Shown: piece by piece, positions 1-8,777 of the stretch
Layout of the letters: each line of letters opens with the position of its first letter
How positions within the stretch are numbered: the stretch's first letter is position 1
Assembly: GCA_031363055.1 (NCBI GenBank)
Contig: JANLTP010000148.1
Span: 1-34,263, forward strand
DNA from: JANLTP01 sp031363055
GTDB lineage: Bacteria > Pseudomonadota > Gammaproteobacteria > Burkholderiales > Burkholderiaceae_E
Length of the DNA: 34,263 nucleotides
Reading direction: 5' to 3'
Position numbers and translations under genes: made by a program
Notes under the pieces: generated by a model
The model's input: the letters and a program-made list of their open reading frames with translations, nothing else
Told to the model about the DNA's origin: nothing
Database searches by the model: none

Positions 1-23
1 ATCAGCAAGTTCCTGACCGAGTT

Positions 24-54
24 AAAAAAAGCCGCTTCCGAGCGGCTTTTTTTT
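24..54. terminator. Bidirectional intrinsic terminator
   Basis: A 6-bp GC-rich stem (GCCGCT at 31-36, AGCGGC at 41-46) with loop TCCG is followed by eight T on plus (47-54) and preceded by seven A (24-30), which form a U-tract on minus. It can therefore end the minus-strand operon whose last stop codon is at 74-76 and also a plus-strand gene entering from the left. The first 23 bases are too short to assign to any gene. Confidence 0.85.
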
Positions 55-73
55 GCGATCTTTTTAAATGCGC

Positions 74-853
74 TTACTCCAGATCCACCCAGCACAGTCC
101 GGCGTCCTGATCGACGATGCCGATCTCCTCGGGTGATACGCCCCACGCTTTTGCCAGGGCCGCCTGGGCCAACTCGGGGCGATTGTTTTGTCGACTCAGG
201 TGAGCCGCCAGCACGTGGTTCAGGCGCGACTGATCAATGCGGGCCAATAACTGCCCGGCCGCTTCATTCGACAGATGGCCGTAGTCACTGCTGATGCGCT
301 TTTTGAGTGACCACGGATAGGCACTGCGCTCGAGCATATGTTCGTCGTGATTCGATTCCAGGACCAGGGCATCGAGTCGATCAAGTGAACGCACGACATG
401 GGCACTGCAAAAGCCCAGATCGGTGACTACACCGAGGCGATGCCGGCCATCATCAAAAACAAATTGCACCGGCTCGCGGGCATCATGCGGGACCGCAAAT
501 GGTTGCACGTAAACGCCGCCGATATCAAAGGTCTTACCCGGATCGATAAAACTCCAGAGTGGTGTCATGTTCTCCGGTGGCAGCACGGCGCGCATCGTGC
601 CGTAGGTCAGATGCAAGGGCACGTTGGCACTGGCCGCCAGCCGGTAGGCACCACCAATATGATCCGAGTGTTCGTGCGTCACCAGAATGGCATCAAGCTC
701 GTCAACCGCTACGCCCAGCGACTCGAGGCGACGGCGTGCCTCGCGCAGACCGAATCCGCAGTCCACCAGGATCCGTACCACGCGCTCACCATCGCGACAC
801 TCAACCAACAGCGCATTGCCTTCACTGCCACTGCCCAATGAGGCAAATCTCAA
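74..853 (-). CDS. MBL-fold metallo-hydrolase (YycJ/WalJ-like)
   Basis: A 259-residue metallo-beta-lactamase fold hydrolase. The zinc-binding HxHxDH motif is at residues 60-65 (THEHSDH from 59), and further conserved His/Asp residues follow (VTDLG, ESNHDEHML, HLS). The N-terminus MRFASLGSGSEGN is typical of the YycJ/WalJ-like group, and that decides the start as a TTG codon at 853; no strong Shine-Dalgarno precedes it. It lies 42 bp downstream of bamC and ends just before a terminator, so it is probably the last gene of the dapA-bamC operon; in Pseudomonas a similar gene sits between bamC and purC. The substrate is unknown; related proteins are suggested nucleases or phosphodiesterases. The family call is firm, the function open. 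Confidence 0.85.
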   Translation of the reverse strand: MRFASLGSGSEGNALLVECRDGERVVRILVDCGFGLREARRRLESLGVAVDELDAILVTHEHSDHIGGAYRLAASANVPLHLTYGTMRAVLPPENMTPLWSFIDPGKTFDIGGVYVQPFAVPHDAREPVQFVFDDGRHRLGVVTDLGFCSAHVVRSLDRLDALVLESNHDEHMLERSAYPWSLKKRISSDYGHLSNEAAGQLLARIDQSRLNHVLAAHLSRQNNRPELAQAALAKAWGVSPEEIGIVDQDAGLCWVDLE

Positions 854-895
854 AACCGGCTACCGGTCGCTAGCATGAGTGTATTCAGAGTGCGG

Positions 896-2200
896 CTAGA
901 TTTTCAGTTGTTCATGTAACAGTGCGAGCATCTTGCCCGCAGTCTGCCGGTCGGCGTCGCTGGCAACTGGGTTGCCGTCGCGCGACTGCACCGAGATCGA
1001 TGTTTTGTCCGCCGTGCCTTGCACCTTGACCCGATACTGGCGGCTCGAAGCGGCGGCCGTATCAGACGAGAACATGCGCGCAAAAAAGCCCGGATTGGTG
1101 GTGTTGCGGGCGTCGACTTCCGGATCGATGTAGCGTACGAAGTAAACGCCTTGCGAACGATCGCGATCTTCCACTGTAAAGCCGCCACGGTCGAGCGCCA
1201 ATCCAACCCGGCGCCAGGCACGATCAAAACTCTCGACCAGTTCAACCCGCCCGCTGACAGGGTCGCTGACCAGCTTGGCGCGCTCGGCATTAGCGGCAGC
1301 GATGCTTGTTCCGCCGCTTCCTGCTGACGTTCCGCCAGTGCCCGCCGAAGTCACACCCGCTACAGCGGTCGCACCCGACCCGGCGGTTCCAGATGCGCCC
1401 GCACTCGCGACGGCTGGTTGTGTGACCACCGCCTTGGCACGCTGCTGGTCGGCGCCGAACTTGATCATGAGTCGGCGCAGGAATTCAATTTCAAGCTCGG
1501 GATCGGTCGGCCGGTTTTCCCACTTGGTGGTTTCCTTGAATTGGCCAGTCTGGACTTCAGCGAGTCCTCGATGACTGATGTAGATTTCGGTGCCGCCCGG
1601 GCCGGTCTCGAGTCGGGTTCGAAACTTGTCACGCTCGCCGCTCGAAAACGCGCCGTCAAATACGCGGCCGATGGTGGCGCGAATAAAATCCTGCGGAATC
1701 TTGGCGCGATTCTCGGCCCAGTCCGTTTCCAGTATGCCGGCCTCGGGCCGTTCAATCTGAATCACAAAACCGGACTCTTGCCAGAACTCCCGAACCAACG
1801 GCCAGAGCTTTTCCGGCGCTTGATTGATCACCAACCAACGCTGGCCACCGGCGCGCTCCAAACGCGCGCCATCGATATTGGGCAACAAGTCTGATGGTGA
1901 AGCCGTCACCGGTTTCGCAGTCGCGCGATCGCGCTGAAATCCCGACGCGGTCGTGTCCGTGCGACCGGGCAAAGCAAAGCGTTCGTCATTGCGCGGGCTG
2001 CTCAGATCGGGCGGCACCTCCAATGACTGACCCGGCTTGGCGACGGTCGAGGATTTGTAGTCAATGCGCGAGCGCTCATTCAAGCCGTCGGCGACCGCGC
2101 AGCCGCACAAAATCGCAACGCCCAGTGTCGCAGCGCCCAGCATCGCAGCGCCCCGGAATGCCTGCACCTGTGTTAAACCCTGTATTCGAAACTGCATCAT
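896..2200 (-). CDS. bamC: Outer membrane assembly lipoprotein BamC
   Basis: A 434-residue BamC/NlpB-type lipoprotein of the BAM complex, which inserts beta-barrel proteins into the outer membrane. The lipobox is LCGC with the acylated Cys at residue 34; the Cys at -2 is slightly unusual. The N-terminal YKSS...LEVPPDLS segment matches the BamC region that contacts BamD. Two helix-grip domains (about residues 95-220 and 305-430) are joined by a Gly/Ser/Thr/Ala linker. The ATG at 2198-2200 shares bases with the dapA stop (ATGA), indicating coupled translation, and a second ATG follows directly. The frame stays open into dapA, but that extension has no RBS or signal peptide and is rejected. Signal peptide and linker both carry short tandem duplications. 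Confidence 0.88.
   Translation of the reverse strand: MMQFRIQGLTQVQAFRGAAMLGAATLGVAILCGCAVADGLNERSRIDYKSSTVAKPGQSLEVPPDLSSPRNDERFALPGRTDTTASGFQRDRATAKPVTASPSDLLPNIDGARLERAGGQRWLVINQAPEKLWPLVREFWQESGFVIQIERPEAGILETDWAENRAKIPQDFIRATIGRVFDGAFSSGERDKFRTRLETGPGGTEIYISHRGLAEVQTGQFKETTKWENRPTDPELEIEFLRRLMIKFGADQQRAKAVVTQPAVASAGASGTAGSGATAVAGVTSAGTGGTSAGSGGTSIAAANAERAKLVSDPVSGRVELVESFDRAWRRVGLALDRGGFTVEDRDRSQGVYFVRYIDPEVDARNTTNPGFFARMFSSDTAAASSRQYRVKVQGTADKTSISVQSRDGNPVASDADRQTAGKMLALLHEQLKI
1308..1370. repeat. 21-bp degenerate tandem repeat in bamC linker
   Basis: Units start at 1308, 1329 and more weakly at 1350, each beginning GTTCCGCC or GTCACACC. The 21-bp period keeps the bamC frame and encodes part of the Gly/Thr/Ser-rich linker between the two C-terminal domains. 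The third unit is poor. Confidence 0.5.
2114..2158. repeat. 15-bp tandem repeat in bamC signal peptide
   Basis: Three 15-bp units start at 2114, 2129 and 2144 (for example CGCAGCGCCCAGCAT at 2129-2143). Read on minus they give the repeated pentapeptides RGAAM, LGAAT and LGVAI, i.e. most of the hydrophobic core of the lipoprotein signal peptide. Confidence 0.7.
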
Positions 2201-3084
2201 CGTGAATTCACCGTGATATCTGCGGCGCGCAAGGCGCTGGCTACGATCTCCTGATTCGCGCCCGATAGCGGCGTCATTGGCAAGCGGATGCCCGAACCCA
2301 TCAATCCCATTTGTTGCATCGCCCATTTCACCGGAATCGGGTTGGCTTCGACAAACAGCTTCAAATGCAGCGGCAGCAGCTTCTGATTGATCGCGCGCGC
2401 ACGATTCCAATCGCCCCCGAGTGCTTCCGCACACATTTGTGCCATCTGCACCGGCGCCAGATTGGCGACCACCGAAATGACGCCGTGGCCGCCCATGGCC
2501 ATTAACGCGAGCGCCGAATCATCGTTACCACTGTAGATCGCAAAACGCGATGGCAACCGCCCGATCAGATCCGAGCCGCGCGGAATGTCACCGGTGGCAT
2601 CCTTGATCCCGATCACCAAGGGCAACTCGGCGAGGCGGGCCACCGTGTCGTTGGCCAGATCGGCCACGGTTCGACCCGGAACGTTATAGACAATGATCGG
2701 CAGATCGACCGCCTCGGTAACCGCTCTGAAGTGTCGATACATACCTTCCTGGGTCGGTCGGTTGTAATACGGCACCACTTGCAAGGACGACGCAGCGCCG
2801 GCCGTCTTGGCGAACGCGGTCAGCTCGATTGCTTCGCGGGTCGAGTTGCCACCGGTGCCGGCGATCACCGGTATGCGGCCGGCCGTTTGGTGAACGGCGA
2901 CCCGGATGAGTTCGCAATGCTCGTCGACATCAACCGTCGGTGACTCGCCGGTGGTGCCAACCGCAACGATGGCGGCCGTACCTGAGGTCACATGCCAGTC
3001 AATCAGCTTGCGATAACTTGCATAATCGATCGACCCGTCTTCATGCATGGGCGTTACGATGGCGACAAGGCTTCCTTTGATCAT
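2197..3084 (-). CDS. dapA: 4-hydroxy-tetrahydrodipicolinate synthase DapA
   Basis: A 295-residue DapA, which condenses pyruvate with aspartate semialdehyde in the first committed step of lysine and diaminopimelate synthesis. The Schiff-base lysine is K161 (IKDATGD) and the proton relay T44, Y107 and Y133 (YNVPGR, with R138 binding substrate) is complete, with the same numbering as E. coli DapA. The start is the ATG at 3084, giving MIKGSLVAIVTPM and preceded by AGGCGGA about 6 bases upstream; an in-frame ATG seven codons earlier is not needed. The stop overlaps the bamC start by ATGA, the classical dapA-bamC arrangement. It lies 55 bp downstream of the methyltransferase gene. Confidence 0.96.
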   Translation of the reverse strand: MIKGSLVAIVTPMHEDGSIDYASYRKLIDWHVTSGTAAIVAVGTTGESPTVDVDEHCELIRVAVHQTAGRIPVIAGTGGNSTREAIELTAFAKTAGAASSLQVVPYYNRPTQEGMYRHFRAVTEAVDLPIIVYNVPGRTVADLANDTVARLAELPLVIGIKDATGDIPRGSDLIGRLPSRFAIYSGNDDSALALMAMGGHGVISVVANLAPVQMAQMCAEALGGDWNRARAINQKLLPLHLKLFVEANPIPVKWAMQQMGLMGSGIRLPMTPLSGANQEIVASALRAADITVNSR

Positions 3085-3139
3085 TCGATTCCGCCTGACA
3101 TTCAAGATCAGAAAAACGTAATTTTAGCTGAGCGCGCGC

Positions 3140-3718
3140 TCAAGTCATATCCGCAAGGTCACTGCACGCAAATCCAGAGGGTCGCCGTGCGCAAATTCGT
3201 TGTTTCATGGCCGGCTTCGGATCATTAAAATAGCCTTGTTCAAACGCCAAAGTTTGCAGTCCAGCGCGCACGCAGGCATGGAAAAGCTCGTTCGGTTGCA
3301 ATAGAAATTTCGGATTGGCCGGACGGCCGAAGCGCTCATTACCGATCATGAAGGTCTCATAAATCAACAGCCCCGACGGTGCCACCAGGCTCATGAGCAA
3401 ATCAAGGCGCGGCCGAAACAGGTAATTGCAGACAATCACCGCATCGAATTGATCCGCGCGACCCGACCGCGCCCAGGGCCACGGACCCTGTTCGAGGTCG
3501 ACACAACGAGCCAGCGCCGGCGCTGCGATCGCGGCGACCGCCGACGCATCAGCATCGACCGCCTGCACTTTGAGTCCACGGCCGATCGCATAACGCGTGT
3601 TCCGCCCGTACCCACAGGCGTAATCCAGTACATGAGCGCCGGCGTTCAGCCCATTCAGCCAACGCTGGACCCAGTCGGCGGCCGGGGCGGATTGCAAATC
3701 GGTGTGATTCAACGACAT
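3140..3718 (-). CDS. Class I SAM-dependent methyltransferase, TehB-like
   Basis: A 192-residue Rossmann-fold methyltransferase. The SAM-binding glycine motif VLDYACGYGRN is at residues 30-40, the acidic ribose-binding residue follows in VQAVDAD, and FDAVIVCNYLFRP is motif IV. The C-terminal RFGRPANPKFLLQPNEL segment resembles small TehB-like or rRNA-linked methyltransferases. The ATG at 3718 gives a start matching the family; only a weak GGA precedes it. It is the first minus-strand gene of the group, divergent from the GGDEF/EAL gene, and sits 55 bp upstream of dapA. The substrate cannot be read from the sequence, so I assign no symbol. The 123 bp to the divergent gene hold no promoter I can call with confidence. 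Confidence 0.8.
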   Translation of the reverse strand: MSLNHTDLQSAPAADWVQRWLNGLNAGAHVLDYACGYGRNTRYAIGRGLKVQAVDADASAVAAIAAPALARCVDLEQGPWPWARSGRADQFDAVIVCNYLFRPRLDLLMSLVAPSGLLIYETFMIGNERFGRPANPKFLLQPNELFHACVRAGLQTLAFEQGYFNDPKPAMKQRICARRPSGFACSDLADMT

Positions 3719-3841
3719 TGATTCTGTCCAGGTAACCTTGGATCGGTCAGATTGGCCGAATTGTCGGTCAGTTTAGAGTTTTTGACGTTTCTTCGGTATC
3801 GTGTGCGTTATCAATGTGATTCGGTACAAGAAGGCTCTGGC

Positions 3842-6817
3842 GTGTCGGATATTCAACGCGAAATCGAGAAATTCGTCATCGGAAACGCATCGGCAGAGGC
3901 GATCGATCGCACCGACGGCGCACCGGCGGAATCGCCTGAGAACGCCCCTGCGGCCAGCATTAAACCGGCGACCAATGGTCGTGCAGCGGCAGCCGAAAGC
4001 AAGGCAGCGGAGGTACACACTCGGCCCTTCTGGCGCCGCAACCACGGATTGTTGCTGCCAGGCATTGCCTTGGTGGCCGCGATCGCCTTGGGCATCAGCT
4101 CGCAGTTTCATCCGCTGGCCTGGGCCGCCGGCATTTTCCTGTTGTTCGCTTGCGCCATGTGGATTGATCATCGTGCCCAAAAGGCCAGTCACCAACTGGC
4201 AATTCGCGATCGCGAAATCGCCACGCTCAAAACCCTGCGGGCACAGTACAGCAGCGCCGAACAAATGGCCTCGCTGGGCGTCTGGTCGCAGGATCTGGTC
4301 AAGGACCGACTGCACTGGACCGAAGGTGCGTTCCGGCTGTTTGGCATCGATCCGCAACTGGGCGAACCGTCGCTACAGGGGTTCCTCATTTGTATCCACG
4401 CCGACGACCAAAGCCGCTGGAAAGATGTTCACAAGCGCGCCATCTCGACCGGGCGCGAGGCCAAGGTCGAGTATCGCTACATGCGTCACGGCCGCGAGTC
4501 GATCTGGGTTCGCAGTGTCGCGCGCCCCGAGCGCAATGCCGACGGCCAAGTGTTTCGAATCGTCGGCACTGTCCAGGATATTTCCGGTATTCGCGCCATG
4601 CAGCAGCAACTGGCGGCCAGCGAAGGCAAGTTCCGTGAACTGACCAACATGAGCTCCGATTGGGTATGGGAAACCAATGCGCAACACCAACTGAGCTTTT
4701 TGTCGGACAGCGTTGACGCCGTCCTTGGTACCTGGGCCCGTTCTGGCATGGGCAAGCAGCGCTGGAATGTCGCTGGTGAACTCGAGAAAGTCGACTGGCA
4801 AGGTCATCGCGAAACGGTTGAAGCCCATAAACCGTTCGAGAACTTCGAGTACAGCCGACTCGACCCGGATGGCCACCAGTTTCACTTCTCGCTGAGCGGT
4901 CGACCGCTGTTCGATACCAGCGGCAACTTCATCGGCTATCGCGGCACCGGTCGCAACATCACGCGCGAAAAGCAGCAGCGCTCGTTGCTGAAGATCGAGA
5001 GCGAGATGGCGCAGATCATTCGCGAGCAAACCGATTCGGATCGCGCCATTACCCTGATTATTGACAGCGTTCGGGATATCATGCACTGGAGCGGTGGCGC
5101 TCATCTGACCCGCACTGCTGGCAGCCAGGGCTTTGTCGTGCGGGAGAGTGCCGGCAGCGAGGAATTTCGCAAGGGTCTGGCCGGCCTGACCGGCGAGCTG
5201 ACGCCGATCGCCAACAGTGCTGAAGACTCGGCCTGGTCGGCCGGCCGCGCCGCCTGGGTCAACGACTTCAGCCGTCAGCCCGAACTGGCGCAACGTTGGA
5301 GATTCCGGGATGCGAACGTCAATGCGCTGTTCCTCGCGCCGATTCGCGACGAAGACCAACGGGTCATGAGCGTGCTGTTGTTCATCGCGCCGTTTGCCTA
5401 TCGACCGAATGATTTTCTGTCCCAAGTGGCCGACAGCTTGTCGCGCACTTTATCACTCTACCTGCAGCGCAAGGCGGCCGAAAAACGGCTCACCCATGCG
5501 TCCTTGCATGATGCCCTGACCGGACTGCCGAACCGGGTGTACATCACTCATCAGCTAGAGACACGGCTCAAGGAGAATCGTCCGGCCGCCGTGCTGTACG
5601 TCGATCTGGACCGCTTCAAGATCATCAACGATACGCTCGGCCACTCGGTCGGCGATCAGGTGCTGATCGAAGTCGCACGGCGCTTTCGCGACACGCTTCG
5701 CCCGATCGATGTACCCGGGCGTATTGGTGGCGATGAATTCATCCTGCTGCTCTCGGACACAGCAGAGCGCGCCACGGTTGAAGCCATTTCGCGGCAGGTG
5801 CTGGCTGCCATCGAGAAGCCATTCATTCTGAACAATCGGCCCTACTTCCTGTCAGCCAGTATCGGCGTCGCCATCGCGCCCACGGACGGCAATGACGCCA
5901 AGATACTCATCAAGGGTGCCGACGCCGCGATGTATCAAGTGAAGTCAGCGGGCCGCAACGACGTGCAGTTTTTTACGGGCGGCCTGTCGGATGAGCGCTC
6001 AGAACAATTACAGTTGACCAGCGAGTTGCCACTGGCCATCCAGCGCGGCGAAGTCGATCTGCACTACCAGCCGATTTTCGCGCTGGCATCGCGAACCGTG
6101 GTCGGATTCGAAGCCCTGCTGCGCTGGCATCATCCGACCCGCGGACTGATCCTGCCTGACAAATTTTTGCCGATGGCCGAGCAGAGTAATCTGATTCGCG
6201 AAATCGGACTGTGGACCATTCGTCGCGCACTCGACGATCGTCTGCAGCTTGGCCTGACCCAGTATCCGGACGTGGCGGTGTCGGTGAACGTGTCGGCGCG
6301 CCAACTGGCCGAGGAAGGGTTTCTTGCGACGCTGAACAATCTGCTCAGCGAGCGCGGCATGCATCCGAAAATGTTGCGTCTCGAGCTGACCGAAAGTGCG
6401 TTGATCGAGACCTCGGAGAAGACCGTTGCGCTGATCTCCGATCTGCGCCGCATCGGTGTGCGCGTCATTATCGATAACTTCGGTACCGGTTATGCGTCGT
6501 TGTCGTATCTAAAGAATTTGCCGGTCGACGGCCTCAAAATTGATCAGGCATTCATTCGAAATCTGCCGGTTGATCGCGGTAACGCCGCCATTGTTCAGGC
6601 GATCACCACGCTGGCCGCGAAACTCGGGTTCCAGGCCATGGCTGAAGGCGTTGAGACCACCGCCGAGCTCAAGGCGCTACGCAGCTACGACTGCGATCAG
6701 ATGCAAGGTACATTGATTTCCGAGCCGCTGCCGTTCAGTCAGTTGCAGGAATTCATGGAAGCCCTGCCGGCCTTACGACAGATGCACCTCGTCAAGGACA
6801 GCACAACGCCGCCTTGA
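3842..6817 (+). CDS. Membrane PAS-PAS-GAF-GGDEF-EAL cyclic-di-GMP protein
   Basis: A 991-residue putative cyclic-di-GMP enzyme. In order: an Ala-rich N-terminus; two membrane helices (about 69-89 and 92-109); a short coiled coil (110-140); PAS domains at about 140-255 and 264-400; a GAF-like domain (about 405-560); GGDEF (575-735) and EAL (740-980). The cyclase motif GGDEF (629-633) is intact, with a product-inhibition site RPID five residues upstream. EAL is at 757-759, and the ELTES and AEGVET (E935) motifs are present, but the metal-binding DDFGTG reads D878-N879-FGTG and QGY reads QGT, so phosphodiesterase activity may be weak. The start is taken as GTG at 3842, with GAAGG seven bases upstream, rather than the TTG at 3752. 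The ligand sensed is unknown. Confidence 0.93.
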   Translation: MSDIQREIEKFVIGNASAEAIDRTDGAPAESPENAPAASIKPATNGRAAAAESKAAEVHTRPFWRRNHGLLLPGIALVAAIALGISSQFHPLAWAAGIFLLFACAMWIDHRAQKASHQLAIRDREIATLKTLRAQYSSAEQMASLGVWSQDLVKDRLHWTEGAFRLFGIDPQLGEPSLQGFLICIHADDQSRWKDVHKRAISTGREAKVEYRYMRHGRESIWVRSVARPERNADGQVFRIVGTVQDISGIRAMQQQLAASEGKFRELTNMSSDWVWETNAQHQLSFLSDSVDAVLGTWARSGMGKQRWNVAGELEKVDWQGHRETVEAHKPFENFEYSRLDPDGHQFHFSLSGRPLFDTSGNFIGYRGTGRNITREKQQRSLLKIESEMAQIIREQTDSDRAITLIIDSVRDIMHWSGGAHLTRTAGSQGFVVRESAGSEEFRKGLAGLTGELTPIANSAEDSAWSAGRAAWVNDFSRQPELAQRWRFRDANVNALFLAPIRDEDQRVMSVLLFIAPFAYRPNDFLSQVADSLSRTLSLYLQRKAAEKRLTHASLHDALTGLPNRVYITHQLETRLKENRPAAVLYVDLDRFKIINDTLGHSVGDQVLIEVARRFRDTLRPIDVPGRIGGDEFILLLSDTAERATVEAISRQVLAAIEKPFILNNRPYFLSASIGVAIAPTDGNDAKILIKGADAAMYQVKSAGRNDVQFFTGGLSDERSEQLQLTSELPLAIQRGEVDLHYQPIFALASRTVVGFEALLRWHHPTRGLILPDKFLPMAEQSNLIREIGLWTIRRALDDRLQLGLTQYPDVAVSVNVSARQLAEEGFLATLNNLLSERGMHPKMLRLELTESALIETSEKTVALISDLRRIGVRVIIDNFGTGYASLSYLKNLPVDGLKIDQAFIRNLPVDRGNAAIVQAITTLAAKLGFQAMAEGVETTAELKALRSYDCDQMQGTLISEPLPFSQLQEFMEALPALRQMHLVKDSTTPP

Positions 6818-6818
6818 C

Positions 6819-6853
6819 GATTGGTGATTGGTGATTGGTGATCAGCGATCAGA
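6819..6853. repeat. 7-bp tandem repeat between convergent genes
   Basis: Three exact GATTGGT units (6819-6839) are followed by two diverged GATCAGC/GATCAGA units (6840-6853). They fill most of the 40-bp gap between the stop of the GGDEF/EAL gene and the trpS stop. No intrinsic terminator is visible here. Confidence 0.8.
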
Positions 6854-6857
6854 GCGA

Positions 6858-8060
6858 TCAGTCGTACGACAGCCCCATCACCTCACGCACGTCGCGCATG
6901 GTTTCGTTGGCCAATCGACGGGCCTTCTCACAACCGTCGGCAATGATGTTGCGCAACAAGGCGGGATCATCGAGATAGGGCTGCGCACGTTCATGAAACG
7001 GCTGCTGCTCCTTGATGATCGCATCAATGACCGGTTGTTTGCACTCCAGACAACCGATGCCTGCCGTGCGACAACCCTTTTGTGCCCAGTCGCGGATGTT
7101 GTCATCGGAATAAACCAGATGCAGTGGCCAGACCGGACAATTCTCCGGGTTGCCAGGGTCGGTGCGCCGCACTCGCGCCGGGTCGGTCGGCATGGTGCGA
7201 ATTTTCTTGGTCACCGAGGCCGGGTCTTCGCGCATGGCAATCGAGTTGCCATAACTCTTGGACATTTTCTGGCCATCGACACCGGGCAGCTTCGATGCCT
7301 CGGTCAATAGCGCCTGCGGTTCAGCCAGGATGATGCGACGTGTTCCTTCGAGATAACCAAACAAGCGTTCGCGATCAGCCTGACCGAGGTTTTGAGTCTG
7401 CTCGAGCAGATCACGCCCCTGCTTGAGGGCCTCATCATCGCCATGTTCCTGATAGCGCGCACGCAGATCACGGTACTGGCGCGCGCGCCGGCTGCCGAGC
7501 TTTTTGGTCGCTTCCTGCGCACGTTCTTCGAAGTCCGGCTCGCGGCCGAACAGATGGTTAAAGCGGCGCGCCACCTCGCGCGTCAACTCGATATGCGGCA
7601 CCTGATCTTCACCGACCGGCACCCAGGCGGCCCGATACATCAGGATATCGGCCGACTGCAGCAGCGGATAACCGAGAAATCCGTAGGTCGCCAGATCGCG
7701 GTTGGACAGCTTTTCCTGCTGATCCTTGTAGGTCGGCACGCGCTCGAGCCAACCCAACGGCGTGGACATCGACAGCAACAAATGCAGCTCGGCATGTTCG
7801 GGCACGCGCGACTGGATGAACAGTACCGATTGCTGCGGATCAATACCTGCCGCCAGCCAGTCGATGACCATCTGCCAAACATTTTCCTCGATGACCTTGA
7901 CCTCCTCGTAATGAGTGGTCAGCGCATGCCAGTCGGCCACGAAGAAAAAGCATGGATATTCATTTTGCAGGCGCACCCAGTTCTTGAGGGCGCCATGGTA
8001 ATGGCCGAGGTGCAGGGCGCCGGTGGGCCGCATGCCAGAAACAACGCGTTCGGGAAACAT
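6858..8060 (-). CDS. trpS: Tryptophanyl-tRNA synthetase, long form
   Basis: A 400-residue class I aminoacyl-tRNA synthetase that charges tRNA-Trp. The ATP-binding HIGH motif is HLGH (17-20), KMSKS is at 265-269, and the family motifs ADWHALT, PLLQSADIL, GEDQVPHIELTRE and RFN are present. E. coli TrpS has 334 residues; the excess here is mainly a charged, probably helical insertion at about 178-245 (EERAQEATKK...EQTQNLGQ) between the Rossmann core and the KMSKS loop. Longer TrpS forms occur in some beta- and gammaproteobacteria. The ATG at 8060 gives the expected N-terminus. It lies 84 bp downstream of the yciO-like gene and converges with the GGDEF/EAL gene. Confidence 0.95.
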   Translation of the reverse strand: MFPERVVSGMRPTGALHLGHYHGALKNWVRLQNEYPCFFFVADWHALTTHYEEVKVIEENVWQMVIDWLAAGIDPQQSVLFIQSRVPEHAELHLLLSMSTPLGWLERVPTYKDQQEKLSNRDLATYGFLGYPLLQSADILMYRAAWVPVGEDQVPHIELTREVARRFNHLFGREPDFEERAQEATKKLGSRRARQYRDLRARYQEHGDDEALKQGRDLLEQTQNLGQADRERLFGYLEGTRRIILAEPQALLTEASKLPGVDGQKMSKSYGNSIAMREDPASVTKKIRTMPTDPARVRRTDPGNPENCPVWPLHLVYSDDNIRDWAQKGCRTAGIGCLECKQPVIDAIIKEQQPFHERAQPYLDDPALLRNIIADGCEKARRLANETMRDVREVMGLSYD

Positions 8061-8072
8061 GTCTGCATTCTA

Positions 8073-8106
8073 GCAAGGCCGGCAACTTGGCAAGGCCGGG
8101 GGCCTG
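8073..8106. repeat. 17-bp tandem repeat upstream of trpS
   Basis: Two 17-bp units, GCAAGGCCGGCAACTTG (8073-8089) and GCAAGGCCGGGGGCCTG (8090-8106), share their first ten bases exactly. A more diverged GGCCGGGTGCCTG follows at 8119-8131. They occupy the spacer between the yciO-like stop and the trpS start. Confidence 0.65.
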
Positions 8107-8144
8107 GCTACTAGGCGCGGCCGGGTGCCTGACAGATCGTTGAA

Positions 8145-8777
8145 CTAACTGGCTACGTGGGTCATTCCGCGAACGTCGCCAACGCCTATTCGCTGCACCA
8201 TCGGCTCGCCGCCAGTCATATCAATGACGGTGGTTGGCTGCAAGCCCTGCCCGCCCGCGTCGATGACCAATTCAATCCGGCGGTTCAAGGCCCGCACAAT
8301 ATCGTCGGCCTCTTGCAAAGGCTCGTCCTCGCCCGGCAAAATCAGACTGGTGCACAACAGTGGGCCCGCCAATTCAGCGAGCAAGGCATCTATCAAGGCC
8401 GTGCCAGGTACGCGCATGCCAATGGTTTTTCGCGACGGATGCCATATTTTTCGCGGCACCTTGCGGGTGGCCGGCAAAATGAAGGTGTAAGCACCGGGCG
8501 TCCACTCTTTCAGGAACCGGAATTGCCAGTTGTCGATTTGTGCGTAGCTGGCGAGCTCCGACAGATCGCGACACATCAACGTCAGCAGGTGCTTGTCATC
8601 GAGGTTGCGCATCGCCCGCATTCGAAGCACGGAGTCGGAATCATCAAGACTGCAGGCAAGCACATAACAGGCGTCGGTAGGCAGCGCCAACACGGCGCCG
8701 GCGCGCAGCAATTCAGCCGCCTGTCGCAGCAAGCGCAACTGCGGATGCGAAGCGTGCACAACGAACTTTTGCGTCAC
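8145..8777 (-). CDS. yciO: YciO family protein (YrdC/Sua5 domain)
   Basis: A 210-residue YrdC-domain protein of the TsaC/Sua5/YciO superfamily, whose best-known members make threonylcarbamoyl-AMP for tRNA t6A. The segments GAVLALPTDACYVLACSL, RAMRN...KHLLTLMCRDLSE and PGAYTFILPATRKVP follow the YrdC core; the KH.LT signature and the neighbour place it in the YciO branch, whose role in t6A synthesis is uncertain. The start is a GTG at 8777 that overlaps the stop of the PHP gene (GTGA), implying coupling. The same trpH/yciV-yciO pair occurs in E. coli. The family is certain, the exact activity inferred. Confidence 0.87.
   Translation of the reverse strand: MTQKFVVHASHPQLRLLRQAAELLRAGAVLALPTDACYVLACSLDDSDSVLRMRAMRNLDDKHLLTLMCRDLSELASYAQIDNWQFRFLKEWTPGAYTFILPATRKVPRKIWHPSRKTIGMRVPGTALIDALLAELAGPLLCTSLILPGEDEPLQEADDIVRALNRRIELVIDAGGQGLQPTTVIDMTGGEPMVQRIGVGDVRGMTHVAS

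Noticed and set aside
2201..2434. N-terminal extension of bamC by 78 codons
   Set aside because: It lies entirely inside dapA, has no start signal, and would bury the lipoprotein signal peptide.
3752..3841. TTG start at 3752 for the GGDEF/EAL protein and TTGACG at 3782 as its promoter
   Set aside because: The added 30 residues look non-coding and have no RBS; TTGACG has no -10 at proper distance.
4373..5425. 350-codon minus-strand frame opposite the GGDEF/EAL gene
   Set aside because: A shadow frame caused by third-position GC bias; no motif, no RBS.
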